Positions 15,389-24,030 of a stretch of 33,605 nt of DNA are shown here, piece after piece. The stretch lies in NCBI RefSeq assembly GCF_000341025.1, contig NZ_ANBF01000237.1:1-33605 (forward strand), in the 5' to 3' direction. Each line of letters opens with the position of its first letter. The first letter of the stretch is position 1. The notes under the pieces were generated by a model, which worked only from the letters and a program-made list of their open reading frames with translations, was not told where the DNA came from and did no database searches. The position numbers and the translations under genes are program-made. This DNA comes from Nocardiopsis salina YIM 90010. GTDB taxonomy: Bacteria; Actinomycetota; Actinomycetes; Streptosporangiales; Streptosporangiaceae.

Positions 15389-15755
15389 GCGGCGCGTGCG
15401 GGTCGAGGGCCTGGAGGAACTGGAGCGCAAGCTCCGGGCTCTGCCCCGCAACCTGGAGTCTGAGGCCGAGACCGCGACCAAGGATGAGGCCGAGGAGGTG
15501 TACGAGGCGATGCGGGACCGTGTCCCTGTCGCTTCGGGCACGCTGCGGGGTGCGATCGGACGCCGCCAGACGGGGCCGCTCACGATGGAGGTGGGCGTGT
15601 TCGGCGCTAGGAGGGCGTGGTGGTCCGCGCTGGTCGAGTTCGGCACCAGTACACGCACCGCATCGCCGTTCGCTGAGCCGTCCGCCCGTGAAGCCGAACA
15701 GCGCTACCCGGACCGTATGGCGAAGTTCCTGAACAGCGAATTGCCGCCCTCATGA
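15381..15755 (+). CDS. Tail completion protein, HK97 gp10-like
   Basis: A 124-residue protein. GTG at 15381 is chosen because GGGAGG lies 7-8 nt upstream; an in-frame ATG at 15351 would give a longer basic N-terminus but lacks a good site. The sequence VEGLEELERKLRALPRNLESEAETATKDEAEEVYEAMRDRVPVASGTLRGAIG is the standard HK97 gp10 pattern, with VASGTLRGAI the most recognisable part. WSALVEFGT follows. It helps seat the tail terminator and seal the head-tail joint. Confidence 0.85.
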   Translation: MGKRRVRVEGLEELERKLRALPRNLESEAETATKDEAEEVYEAMRDRVPVASGTLRGAIGRRQTGPLTMEVGVFGARRAWWSALVEFGTSTRTASPFAEPSAREAEQRYPDRMAKFLNSELPPS

Positions 15756-16180
15756 GCGCGACGACACCCGCACGCCGGCCCATGGCGGATATTCAGAGCG
15801 CCCTGTATCAACGCCTGACCGCCGAGGACGCCGACCTCGGTGCGGCGGTGTACGACTACGTTCCCGAGCCGACCGCCGCCTCTTGGCCCTACGTGACGAT
15901 CGGTGAGGCAATCGAGACCCCGGCCAACGCTCACACATTCATCGGTCGGGACACGACGGTGAACTTGCACGTGTGGTCGAAGTATCGCGGTTTCGCCGAG
16001 GCGAACGCCGTCGCCAACCGGGTGACTGCTCTCCTCGACCACCGCCCCGCCGACCTCGACGTCGGCGACGGGCAGTACGTCACCAGTCTGCGGTTCGAGT
16101 TCGGGCAGACGCTCCGCGACGAGAACCCCGACATACGTCACGTCGTGACCCGTTTCCGGATCCGCACAGCACAGACCTGA
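15752..16180 (+). CDS. Tail terminator, DUF3168-like
   Basis: A 142-residue protein starting at ATG in an ATGA overlap with the tail completion gene. MADIQSALYQRLTAEDADLGAAVYDYVPE, then ASWPYVTIGEAIETP and VNLHVWSKYRGFAEANAVANRVTALLD, is the DUF3168 or lambda gpU-like pattern. An in-frame ATG ten codons in is possible, since the family usually begins near it, but the overlap favours 15752. The protein caps the tail tube at the end that joins the head. Confidence 0.85.
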   Translation: MSATTPARRPMADIQSALYQRLTAEDADLGAAVYDYVPEPTAASWPYVTIGEAIETPANAHTFIGRDTTVNLHVWSKYRGFAEANAVANRVTALLDHRPADLDVGDGQYVTSLRFEFGQTLRDENPDIRHVVTRFRIRTAQT

Positions 16181-16197
16181 CACCACAAACCACCACG

Positions 16198-16224
16198 AGC
16201 CCCGAGCCATCGGCCGGGGCTTTT
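16198..16224 (+). terminator. Intrinsic terminator between neck genes and tail tube gene
   Basis: Stem AGCCCCG/CGGGGCT extended inward by GCC/GGC across a single-base bulge, loop ATC, then TTT. It sits between the tail terminator gene and the major tail gene, so the abundant tail tube protein may be transcribed separately or partly attenuated here. Confidence 0.75.
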
Positions 16225-16244
16225 CGTATGCGAGGAGGGACCCG

Positions 16245-16664
16245 ATGGCGGGCCACGACGCTTTCAGCACGGTGCTGGAACGCATGACCGAGGGCGGCGA
16301 CTTCGAGGAGATCGCCAACGTCCACAACCTGAGCGGACCTGGGTTGGAGCGTGAGGAGTACGACGTCACCACCCACTCCAGTCCGGGGCAGTGGGAGGAG
16401 ATCATTTTCGGAATCAAGCGGACCGGAGAGGTGGAGTGCGAGGTCTATTTCGATTCCGAGCAACACCTCCATGTGATCCGTGAGGATTTCGCCGGGTCCG
16501 AGCCGAACGACTACCGCATGAGTTTTCCCGACGGCGGGTCCTGGGAATTCTCGGCTGGCCTCACCGGGTGCGAGTTCGAGTTCCCCCACGACGGGCCGAT
16601 GGAAGCCAGCATGACGTTCAAACTCTCCGGGCCGCCGAGCTTCATGGATGAGGAGACCTCCTGA
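16245..16664 (+). CDS. Major tail tube protein
   Basis: A 139-residue protein with GAGGAGGGACCC before its ATG, directly after a terminator. It is mostly beta sheet and acidic: DAFSTVLERMTEGGDFEEIANVHNLSGPGLEREEYDVTTHSSPGQWEEIIFG, then RTGEVECEVYFDSEQ, DYRMSFPDGGSWEFSAGLTGCEF and a MEASMTFKLSG ending. This is the simple tail-tube fold of siphophages in which stacked hexamer rings form the tube. Its position between the terminator protein and the tail chaperones is diagnostic. The last base of its stop is the first base of the chaperone ATG. Confidence 0.87.
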   Translation: MAGHDAFSTVLERMTEGGDFEEIANVHNLSGPGLEREEYDVTTHSSPGQWEEIIFGIKRTGEVECEVYFDSEQHLHVIREDFAGSEPNDYRMSFPDGGSWEFSAGLTGCEFEFPHDGPMEASMTFKLSGPPSFMDEETS

Positions 16665-17059
16665 TGGCCTTTCTGACTGCCGCTCAGATTGAGCAGGTCG
16701 ACGACCGCAAGTACGAGGACGTCGACGTCGAGGAGTGGGGCGGCACCGTTCGCGTCGTCGGACTGTCCGGCACCGACCGGGACGCCTACGAGGCGGCGTT
16801 CGTGGATGCCAAGGGCAAGCCCGCAGCGCAGCGCCTGCGGAATGTCCGGGCGAAGCTCCTCGTGAAGTGTCTGGTGGATGAATCGTTCGAGAGGCTGTTC
16901 ACCGACGACAAGGCCAAGGCCCTCGGTGAGAAGAACGGCGCGGTGGTCGACCGCCTATTCGACGTGGCCCGGCGCCTGTCCGGCATCGGTCAGGGGTCGG
17001 TCGAGGAGGGAAAAGGCGACTCCGAGAGCGACCCGAGCGACAGCTCTACCTCCGGGTAG
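16664..17059 (+). CDS. Tail assembly chaperone, short form (gpG-like)
   Basis: A 131-residue protein (unshifted product). DRKYEDVDVEEWGGTVRVVGLSGTDRDAYEAAF and VRAKLLVKCLVDESFERLFTDDKAKALGEKNGAVVDRLFDVARRLSG are the usual helical body. The last 20 residues are a low-complexity Ser/Asp/Gly tail that ends at a TAG. A heptamer GGGAAAA in the frame G GGA AAA lies at 17008-17014, so some ribosomes move back one base and continue into the next frame. The protein coats the tape measure protein before the tube assembles. Confidence 0.87.
   Translation: MAFLTAAQIEQVDDRKYEDVDVEEWGGTVRVVGLSGTDRDAYEAAFVDAKGKPAAQRLRNVRAKLLVKCLVDESFERLFTDDKAKALGEKNGAVVDRLFDVARRLSGIGQGSVEEGKGDSESDPSDSSTSG
17008..17014 (+). 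promoter_or_regulatory. -1 ribosomal frameshift slippery site GGGAAAA
   Basis: The heptamer fits X XXY YYZ exactly in the gpG frame (codons GAG, GGA, AAA, GGC). Slipping back one base continues with AGG CGA CTC in a frame that stays open to 17541. The spacing to the gpG stop is 43 nt. The downstream RNA structure that often stimulates shifting was not folded. Confidence 0.9.
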
Positions 17060-17541
17060 CCGCCCACCTAGGGATGCCCGTCGAGGAGATGCTCCGCCGC
17101 ACCTCCTCGGCTGAACTCACCGAGTGGGCGGCATACGAACAGCTCATCGGCCCCCTCGGCGGACAGCGCACGGACGTGCTGGTCGCCCAGTTGTGCGCGG
17201 TCGTGGCCAACGCCAACCGCGACAAGAAGTCCAAGAAGGCCAAGCCGAAGGACTTCCTGCCCCAGTGGGATCACGGCCGTGGCGCCCCGCAGTCTTGGCA
17301 GCAACACAAGTCGATCGCCAAGTCGTTGAACGCTGCGTTCGGCGGCGCCGAGAACGGACGCACACCCGCCCGTCGAGGGCAGCCCCGGTATCAGGTTCGC
17401 GATGACCAGGCTCTCCCGAGTGTGGTCGACACCGAGACGGGCCGCACCGAGTGGACCGGGCTGGACTCCGACCAGGCCCGCGAGGTCGCCGCAGGGCTCA
17501 ACACCACCGCCAAGAAGAACAAGAAGAAGACGCACGCCTGA
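17014..17541 (+). CDS. Frameshifted part of tail assembly chaperone (gpGT)
   Basis: This frame is read only after the -1 slip, giving a fusion of the first 117 codons of gpG with 175 more residues, 292 in total. The joined sequence RRLRERPERQLYLRVAAHLGMPVEEMLRRTSSAELTEWAAYEQLI is the classical T-domain. The ATG at 17074 sits inside that conserved block, which starts upstream of it, so it should not be taken as a real start. The end is Lys-rich (KKNKKKTHA). The T part is thought to bind the tail tube protein while the G part holds the tape measure. Confidence 0.87.
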   Translation, partial: RRLRERPERQLYLRVAAHLGMPVEEMLRRTSSAELTEWAAYEQLIGPLGGQRTDVLVAQLCAVVANANRDKKSKKAKPKDFLPQWDHGRGAPQSWQQHKSIAKSLNAAFGGAENGRTPARRGQPRYQVRDDQALPSVVDTETGRTEWTGLDSDQAREVAAGLNTTAKKNKKKTHA

Positions 17542-17552
17542 GGGGGTGAGCC

Positions 17553-19787
17553 GTGGCCACCCTCCAGGAACTCACCGTCGTCATCGGGGCGGACACCGGC
17601 GGTCTCGACGAAATCGACCAAGCCGCCGAGAAAGCCACGTCCGGGTTCGACAAGGTCCAGGATTCAGGGCGGCGTCTCACCGATGTCGGCAAAGGCCTGA
17701 CAGCTGGTGTGACGACTCCGATCGTGGGGCTCGGCACCGCGGTCGTGACCACCGCCGCAAGCTTCGAGTCCAGCATGAACGGCGTCAGAGCTGTCACCGG
17801 CGCGACCGGGCAGGACCTCGACGACCTCACCGGCCTCGCCCGCGAAATGGGATCAACCACCCAATTCTCAGCCTCCGAGGCGGCTGCCGGCATGGAGTTC
17901 CTCGGCATGGCCGGGTGGGACACCACCGAGATCATGTCCGGCCTACCCGACGTGCTCAACCTCGCCGCCGCCGGCGGGATGGAGTTGGCCAACGCGGCCG
18001 ACATCGCATCGAACATCATGAGCGGCTTCGGGATCGAGGCATCCGAAGCCGCCCGGGTCTCCGACGTACTCGCCGACGCCTCGGCGTCCGCGAACACGAG
18101 CGTCGAGCAGCTCGGCGGGGGGTTCACCTACGTGGGCCCGGTCGCCTCCAGCGCGGGGATGAGTCTGGAGGAGACCGCGGCGACCCTCGGCGTGCTCGCC
18201 GATGCAGGCATCCAGGGCGAGCAAGGCGGCACAGCCCTCCGCGGTGCCCTGTCCCAGCTGCTGAACCCCACGGCCCAGGTGCAGGGCGTCATGGACGACC
18301 TGGGTGTGTCCATCCAGGATGCGGATGGGGCGATGAGGCCTTTCCCGGACATCATGCGGGACCTGGAGGGCGCCGGCGCTGACACGTCGGAGATGATGCA
18401 GATCTTCGGTCAGGAGGCGGGCCCGGCGATGCTCGCGTTGTTGGAGCGTGGTGCCGACGACGTGGCCGCTTTTACCGAGCAGTTGGAGGGTTCCGAGGGC
18501 GCCGCTCAGGAGATGGCGGACATCCGAATGGAAGGCCTGTCCGGTCAGCTCAAGGCGCTTCAGTCCGCGGCCGAGGGCCTGATGCTGGAGCTCGGGGACA
18601 CGGGGTTGTTGAACGTCGTGACCACGGTGGTGGAGAAGTTCACCGAGTGGACGCAGAAGCTCAACGACACGAGCCCGAGGTTGTTGCAGATCGCTGTGGT
18701 CGTGGCCGCCGTCCTCGCTGCTTTGGGGCCGCTTCTCATTGTGGTCGGTATGACCATCACCGCGATCGGACAGATCGGCGGTGCCCTGAAGGTGGTGGCC
18801 GGGGCGTTCCGGATCGCGGCCGGGGCCAAGATGCTGTTCTCCGCTGCCCTGTGGGCCTCGCCGATCACCTGGATCGTCCTGGGGATCATGGCGCTCATCG
18901 CGGTGATCGTCCTGTGCATCGTCTATTGGGATGAGATCTCGGCAGCTGTGGGCAGGGCGTGGGATTGGATTGTCTCCAAGGTCGAGGGTGCGACGGCGTT
19001 GGTCTCGGCTCTGGTGTCACTGTTGGTCGCCTGGGTCCTCGACACCATCAACGGGTGGGGCGCCTCGCTCTCCTCCCTGGTCTCGGGCATCTGGGATTCG
19101 GTCACTGGGTTCTTCGCCTCTGCCCGGGACACTGCGGTCAGCGTGGTCTCCGGCATGGTCTCCAATGTGCTGGGCTTCATTGCCGGGCTCGCCGCCCTGC
19201 CGGGGATGGTGGGTTCCTACTTCGCGGGGATGGTCTCGACCGCGGCGGGTCAGATCTCGTCGCTGATCTCGCAGGCCGCTCAGATTCCGGGCCGCATCAT
19301 GAGCGCTGTGGGCAACCTCGGCAGCCTCCTGGTCGGTGCTGGGCGCAACGTCATCCAGGGGCTCATCTCGGGGATCACCAGCATGATCGGCCGGGTCGGC
19401 TCGGCCATGTCGAACGTGGCCTCGACGATCCGCGGCTACTTGCCGTTCTCGCCGGCCGAGGTCGGCCCCATGAGCGGGTCCGGCGCCCCCGAGGTGTCCG
19501 GAGCCCGCATCGCCGACCAACTCGGCGAGGGCATCATGTCCGAGCTCACCCGCATCGACCGTGCCGCCGACGCCCTCATGTCCCCGCTGGACGACCGGGT
19601 CGCCGCCATGCAGGGCGCCGCCAGCCGCATCCCCTCGAACGTCAACGCTGCGGCGTCCCGTGTCGAAGGCCAGGAGCAGCGTGTGGTGATCGACGTGACC
19701 GGAACCGACGGGGAGATGAAGAAGCTCATCCGCAAGATGGTCCGCACCGACGGCCGCGGCGATGTCCAGACCGCTTTCGGCCGGTAG
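17553..19787 (+). CDS. Tail tape measure protein
   Basis: A 744-residue protein from a GTG behind GAGGGGGTGA. The N-terminus (LQELTVVIGADTGGLDEIDQAAEKATSGFDKVQDSGRRLTDVGKGLT) and the GMEFLGMAGW and GGTALRGALSQLLNP segments are the TP901-like tape measure core. The middle has several strongly hydrophobic helices (LLQIAVVVAAVLAALGPLL onward to IVLGIMALIAVIVLCIVYW) that may enter the host membrane on injection. A later YLPFSPAEVGP segment is conserved in the family. At about 0.15 nm per residue the tail would be near 110 nm. No lytic peptidase domain is visible. Confidence 0.92.
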   Translation: MATLQELTVVIGADTGGLDEIDQAAEKATSGFDKVQDSGRRLTDVGKGLTAGVTTPIVGLGTAVVTTAASFESSMNGVRAVTGATGQDLDDLTGLAREMGSTTQFSASEAAAGMEFLGMAGWDTTEIMSGLPDVLNLAAAGGMELANAADIASNIMSGFGIEASEAARVSDVLADASASANTSVEQLGGGFTYVGPVASSAGMSLEETAATLGVLADAGIQGEQGGTALRGALSQLLNPTAQVQGVMDDLGVSIQDADGAMRPFPDIMRDLEGAGADTSEMMQIFGQEAGPAMLALLERGADDVAAFTEQLEGSEGAAQEMADIRMEGLSGQLKALQSAAEGLMLELGDTGLLNVVTTVVEKFTEWTQKLNDTSPRLLQIAVVVAAVLAALGPLLIVVGMTITAIGQIGGALKVVAGAFRIAAGAKMLFSAALWASPITWIVLGIMALIAVIVLCIVYWDEISAAVGRAWDWIVSKVEGATALVSALVSLLVAWVLDTINGWGASLSSLVSGIWDSVTGFFASARDTAVSVVSGMVSNVLGFIAGLAALPGMVGSYFAGMVSTAAGQISSLISQAAQIPGRIMSAVGNLGSLLVGAGRNVIQGLISGITSMIGRVGSAMSNVASTIRGYLPFSPAEVGPMSGSGAPEVSGARIADQLGEGIMSELTRIDRAADALMSPLDDRVAAMQGAASRIPSNVNAAASRVEGQEQRVVIDVTGTDGEMKKLIRKMVRTDGRGDVQTAFGR

Positions 19788-19813
19788 GCCGCCCTACATG
19801 AGAGGAGGCCCCA

Positions 19814-20194
19814 GTGGCCTTCACGAACGCCCTGTACCACCCGATGCTCTCCGCCGCCGCCGACACGGCAGTCGAGGCGTCGCTCCACACCGGCAACCCC
19901 GGCGACGACGGGTCCAACGAGATCGACGGCGGCGACTACGAACGCCAATCCGTCACCTGGAACAGCCCATCCTCCGGGGCGATCACTGCCGACGACGAGA
20001 TCGTCTTTCTCGTGCCCGCCCTCGGCTCCGACGAGGTCACCCACGTAGGCCTGTGGAACTCCGCTGGCGACTGGCTCGGGGACGCCCCCGCTTCGACGCC
20101 ACAGCCCTACCCCACGGCGGGCACCGCCACGGTCGAGGTGCTGACCCTGAACATGGGCAACGGGGCACTCACCGCGAGCATCCGCTCCCACTGA
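19814..20194 (+). CDS. Tail-associated beta-rich protein, unknown function
   Basis: A 126-residue protein from a GTG behind AGAGGAGGCC. The sequence is Ala/Asp/Gly-rich with alternating hydrophobic positions: LHTGNPGDDGSNEIDGGDY, then VTWNSPSSGAITADDEIVF and VTHVGLWNSAGDWLGDA. It resembles the small tail fibre or baseplate-associated proteins (the THVGLWN segment recurs in them) that follow the tape measure in actinophages. Location between the tape measure and the large tail protein supports a tail-tip role, which stays inferred. Confidence 0.66.
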   Translation: MAFTNALYHPMLSAAADTAVEASLHTGNPGDDGSNEIDGGDYERQSVTWNSPSSGAITADDEIVFLVPALGSDEVTHVGLWNSAGDWLGDAPASTPQPYPTAGTATVEVLTLNMGNGALTASIRSH

Positions 20195-20207
20195 CAGGAG
20201 GTGCCCC

Positions 20208-23200
20208 GTGGCGGTCGTGTGGCAGAACAGCTTTGACGGTGAGCCACTGACGCTCGTCTCCGAGGACCTGACCGGGCCCGGCACGTCCGGCGAGTGGGGC
20301 GACCCCATTGTGGACCTGCGTAACAGCGCGGATGTGTCGCATGTGCGCTACGGCGATCGGGCCTACGGCGGCCGGTCCTCGCTCATGCTCGGCGCCGATG
20401 ATGCCTTTTCCGGCAACCACGGGGACGTGCAACTCACCGAGGAGTTGACCGAGTGGTCCGTCAGCTTCTACCTGTACCGCACATCGGGCGGTTGGGTGCG
20501 TTTCCTCCAGTCCGGCCGGGTCAACGTCAACGACCTCTACCTCGACTTCGATTCGGGCGCCCATTTTGTCGGTTGGACGGAGCTGGACACGAGCGCCACG
20601 GATCAAATGCACGACCGGTGGGTGCGGTGCGAGGCGTCGCAGGGCTCGGAGGAGTGCACGTGGCGGTTCTGGTGGACCGACCCCGACAGCACCGGGGAAC
20701 CCGACTACGAGATCAGTGTCGAATCTTCCTCGGTCACCGGTTATCTGTTTGTGCAGGGCGGGGGCTCCGAGGCCGACTATCCGCCCGCCTACATCGACCA
20801 GGTGCGTGTCGGCGAGGGCGAGGGGCTCGGCCCCTGGCCTACTCACCAAACCTTCGCCGCACAGGCCAGCCTCGGGCTGACCTCCTCGGCGCAGATCCGC
20901 GCGGACCTGACCGGCGACGGCGTGGTCGCCGTAGCCACACTGCCCCTGTCCTCCTCGGCACGCATCACCCGTGCCGGCCGGATGGACGCCTCCGCCGACC
21001 TGCCGGTGGATGCCACCTCGCAGATCACCCGGCACGCCACGGTGGACGCCGCCGCCGACCTCGGCGAGCTGGGCGCTTCTGCGCGGGTCACCCGAGGTGG
21101 CCGGTTCACTGCCACCGGCGATCTCTCGGGGGTGAGTGGACATGCTGAGCTGCGGTCGCAGTTCCGCCCCACGTTCCCGCCCCGCCTGACCACGGAGCTC
21201 CTCCTCGACGGTGAGTGGGTCGACATCAGCGGTGACGTGCGCGCCACCGAGCCTGTGCAGATCACCCGCGGCCGAGCTGACGAGGCGTCCCAGGCGGACC
21301 CGTCGTCGTGTGCGCTGACCCTCGACAACCGGGGCGGCAAGTACTCGCCCCACAATCCACTCAGCCCGTACTACGGGCAGATCGGCAAGAACACACCGGT
21401 GAGGGTCCGCGTCGGCCCGCTGCCCGAGGAGGGCGCCACGGTCCTCGCCGACGGCTTCGGCCGCACCGTCACCGGCGGGTGGAGCGAGGCTGACAGCGGC
21501 CACACGTGGGAGCCCGCAGCCGGGCCCGACAGCTCGTACTCGGTCGAGGACGGCGCCGGGCACATCGCCCTCGATACCATCGCTGACGCTCGCGTCGTGT
21601 ACGCGCACGACGCCGACCTCACCGATTTCGACGTCACGTGCGAGGTGCGTCTTGACACTCCGCCCCGTGGAGAGGCCGGTGGGGCCACCTACCTCAGTCT
21701 CGCCGGACGCACCATGGACACCGGCGGCTCATCCGAGTCCGGGTACCGGATCAGCGTGGCGTGGAGAGTTGACGCCGGGCGCGGCCCCCACATCGTCCCC
21801 GACATCAGCCGGATGGATGACGGCAGTGGCTCCAATCTGACACCGGTTCGAGCGCCCATCCCCGGCATGGAGTACACGCCGGGCGATTGGGTGCGGGTGC
21901 GTGCTCAGGCGGTCGGTCCCGAGCTTCGTATTCGCGTGTGGCCGGACGGGTCTCCCGAACCTGAGGTGTGGCACGCGCAGGCACACGACACGCGGTATCG
22001 ACAAGGCGGCTTCGGGCTTCGAGGAACCATCACGGCCCAGGCCGACGCCACCGCCACGCCAGCGGTGATCTCGGTGCGCGACCTCCAGGTGAGGACCCTG
22101 CGGCAACAGGAGTTGCCGCACGTGGTGAGGTTCACCGGTGAGGTTTCCTCGTGGCCGTCCCGGTGGGACGTCGCCGACGTGGATGTGACCGCGCCCATCG
22201 AGGCGTCCGGGATCCTGCGTCGTCTCGGGCAGGGATCGAAACCCATCCGGTCGGTGACACGCCGCGCCGTCCCCTCGTTCCTTCCGGTTGCGTATTGGCC
22301 TATGGAGGAAGGCCGCACCGCTCGTTTCGCGAATTCCCCGACTCCTGGTGTAGAGCCGATGCGCGTAACGGGTCTGCATTTCTCCGAAGACGACTCTTTG
22401 GACGCTTCACGGCCGCTACCGACTGTGGGGGCTTCCGGCGCGACAATGTCGGCACCTATCCCGTACACCGACCCGGTGGGGTGGGAGGTGCATATGTTGG
22501 TGCATTTCCCGGATGAGCCGGAGGTGACGCCGTGGGAGTCTTCTGATGAGCCCAACCAGGCGGACTTTATGGCGATTGAGTCCACGGAGGTCCGGGCGAC
22601 CATGGATTTCGTCAACGTCGGTGATGATGACAACCCCAGCGTGGCGATGCGTTGGCGTCTTTACACCCTGGACGGGGATGAAATCGCGAGCACGCAGGCG
22701 TCCGCGTCGGATCTGTGGGGCGGGTGGCGGCGTTTGGCTTTCCGAGCCGCGCCTAACGGGTCTTCCACCGAGATGTCGATTCTGCGTACCTTTGTCGAGG
22801 TTGGGACCACGGTAGGCAACCTGGTCGTGCCGCAATCGTATTCCGGGCCTGTGGGTTCCCCGACTGCAATTACGGCGACGGTCAGTCCTGAACTTGAGGG
22901 TATCGCTATCGGGCATGTTGTGGTGTGGGGGAGTCACAACGTCTACCACTACATGGACGCGTCTGCTGGGTGGGACGGCGAGACAACGCGGCTCCGGCTC
23001 ACGCGAATGGCAAACGATTTCGACGTTCCTGTTCTGGTGAGCGGCATCGCCGGTGAACGGCTCGGTCCCGAAGAGGAAGGGACTTTCCTCGACGTCGTCG
23101 AGGAGGCGACGGCATCCGACCTCGGGTCACCCGGGGAGGACCGGGCGAGCCTGGCGCTCACCTACCGGGGTCGGGACCAGATGTACAACGCGAAGCCCGC

Positions 23201-24014
23201 CCTCGTGCTCGACTACGCGTCCGGGGAGATCTCCCCGCCGATGGAGCCCGAGGACGACGACCAGGCGCTCCGCAACGACGTTGAGGTGACACGGTCGTCC
23301 GGCATTGCTGTGCAGGTCGAGGACACCGACGGTCCTCTCGGCGTGGCCCGGGTCGGCCGGTACGACGAGAGCGTCACCTTGTCCCTGGCCACCGATAGTC
23401 AGGTCGACGACCAGGCCGGATGGAGGTTGCACCTCGGGACTGTTGATGAACTCCGGTGGCCGGTCATTCACCTGAACCTCGCCAACCCGAGATTGTCCGC
23501 GCGGATCGAGGACGTCCTCGCCCTCGATGCCGGCGACCGGGTCCGCATTCTCAACCCACCGCCGTGGACGCAGGAGCGCGCGCTCGATCTCATCGTGCAG
23601 GGCTACGAGGAACACATCGGCCTCTTCCAGTGGGACATCACCCTGACCTGCACACCGGCCTCACCATGGCAGGTCGGCCAGATCGGCGAGGAGGAGACCG
23701 AGGCCCCGCCGGACGCGCCGATGCGCGCCGATACGGCCGGGGCTGAGATCGACTACGGCCTCGACGAGACCGAGACGCTGCTCATCGTGTCGACCTCCCG
23801 CGGCCCCGCATGGGTCACCAGTGACACCCGCCCCGACTGTTTCCCGTTCGACATCACCGTCGGCGGGGAGATCATGCGGGTCACCGGCATCGTCGGGACC
23901 GGCGAGTCAGTCGGGCAGTCAGTCGAGGTCGAGCGCGCCATCAACGGCGTGGCCAAGAACCACGGCGCCGGCACGCCCGTGCGGTTGGCCTACCCGGCCA
24001 CCGCCGCCCTATGA
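20208..24014 (+). CDS. Large multidomain minor tail protein (hub/fibre)
   Basis: A 1268-residue protein from a GTG behind CAGGAGGTG. Domains in order: a jelly-roll LamG-like domain (about 1 to 205); a run of short beta repeats of about 21 residues with cores like ASADLP and SARITR (about 210 to 320); the actinophage tail core (VQITRGRADEASQADPSSCA, then LDNRGGKYSPHNPLSPYYG and GKNTPVRVRVG, about 340 to 400); a second LamG-like domain (about 425 to 630); a third jelly-roll (about 685 to 900); and a C-terminal conserved part (RIEDVLALDAGDRVRILNPP, then WDITLTCTPASPW). The gene probably makes the central tail tip structure that touches the host surface. The third jelly-roll is visibly less GC-rich than the flanks, suggesting domain exchange. 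Confidence 0.82.
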   Translation: MAVVWQNSFDGEPLTLVSEDLTGPGTSGEWGDPIVDLRNSADVSHVRYGDRAYGGRSSLMLGADDAFSGNHGDVQLTEELTEWSVSFYLYRTSGGWVRFLQSGRVNVNDLYLDFDSGAHFVGWTELDTSATDQMHDRWVRCEASQGSEECTWRFWWTDPDSTGEPDYEISVESSSVTGYLFVQGGGSEADYPPAYIDQVRVGEGEGLGPWPTHQTFAAQASLGLTSSAQIRADLTGDGVVAVATLPLSSSARITRAGRMDASADLPVDATSQITRHATVDAAADLGELGASARVTRGGRFTATGDLSGVSGHAELRSQFRPTFPPRLTTELLLDGEWVDISGDVRATEPVQITRGRADEASQADPSSCALTLDNRGGKYSPHNPLSPYYGQIGKNTPVRVRVGPLPEEGATVLADGFGRTVTGGWSEADSGHTWEPAAGPDSSYSVEDGAGHIALDTIADARVVYAHDADLTDFDVTCEVRLDTPPRGEAGGATYLSLAGRTMDTGGSSESGYRISVAWRVDAGRGPHIVPDISRMDDGSGSNLTPVRAPIPGMEYTPGDWVRVRAQAVGPELRIRVWPDGSPEPEVWHAQAHDTRYRQGGFGLRGTITAQADATATPAVISVRDLQVRTLRQQELPHVVRFTGEVSSWPSRWDVADVDVTAPIEASGILRRLGQGSKPIRSVTRRAVPSFLPVAYWPMEEGRTARFANSPTPGVEPMRVTGLHFSEDDSLDASRPLPTVGASGATMSAPIPYTDPVGWEVHMLVHFPDEPEVTPWESSDEPNQADFMAIESTEVRATMDFVNVGDDDNPSVAMRWRLYTLDGDEIASTQASASDLWGGWRRLAFRAAPNGSSTEMSILRTFVEVGTTVGNLVVPQSYSGPVGSPTAITATVSPELEGIAIGHVVVWGSHNVYHYMDASAGWDGETTRLRLTRMANDFDVPVLVSGIAGERLGPEEEGTFLDVVEEATASDLGSPGEDRASLALTYRGRDQMYNAKPALVLDYASGEISPPMEPEDDDQALRNDVEVTRSSGIAVQVEDTDGPLGVARVGRYDESVTLSLATDSQVDDQAGWRLHLGTVDELRWPVIHLNLANPRLSARIEDVLALDAGDRVRILNPPPWTQERALDLIVQGYEEHIGLFQWDITLTCTPASPWQVGQIGEEETEAPPDAPMRADTAGAEIDYGLDETETLLIVSTSRGPAWVTSDTRPDCFPFDITVGGEIMRVTGIVGTGESVGQSVEVERAINGVAKNHGAGTPVRLAYPATAAL

Positions 24015-24030
24015 GAGAGGAGGTGCCCCG

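Noticed and set aside
17074-17541. Independent gene starting at ATG 17074
   Set aside because: The conserved T-domain begins upstream of this ATG and is reached through the GGGAAAA frameshift.
20169-21608. A 479-codon minus-strand frame across the large tail protein gene
   Set aside because: Shadow frame; its composition mirrors the sense gene and it crosses the gene boundary.
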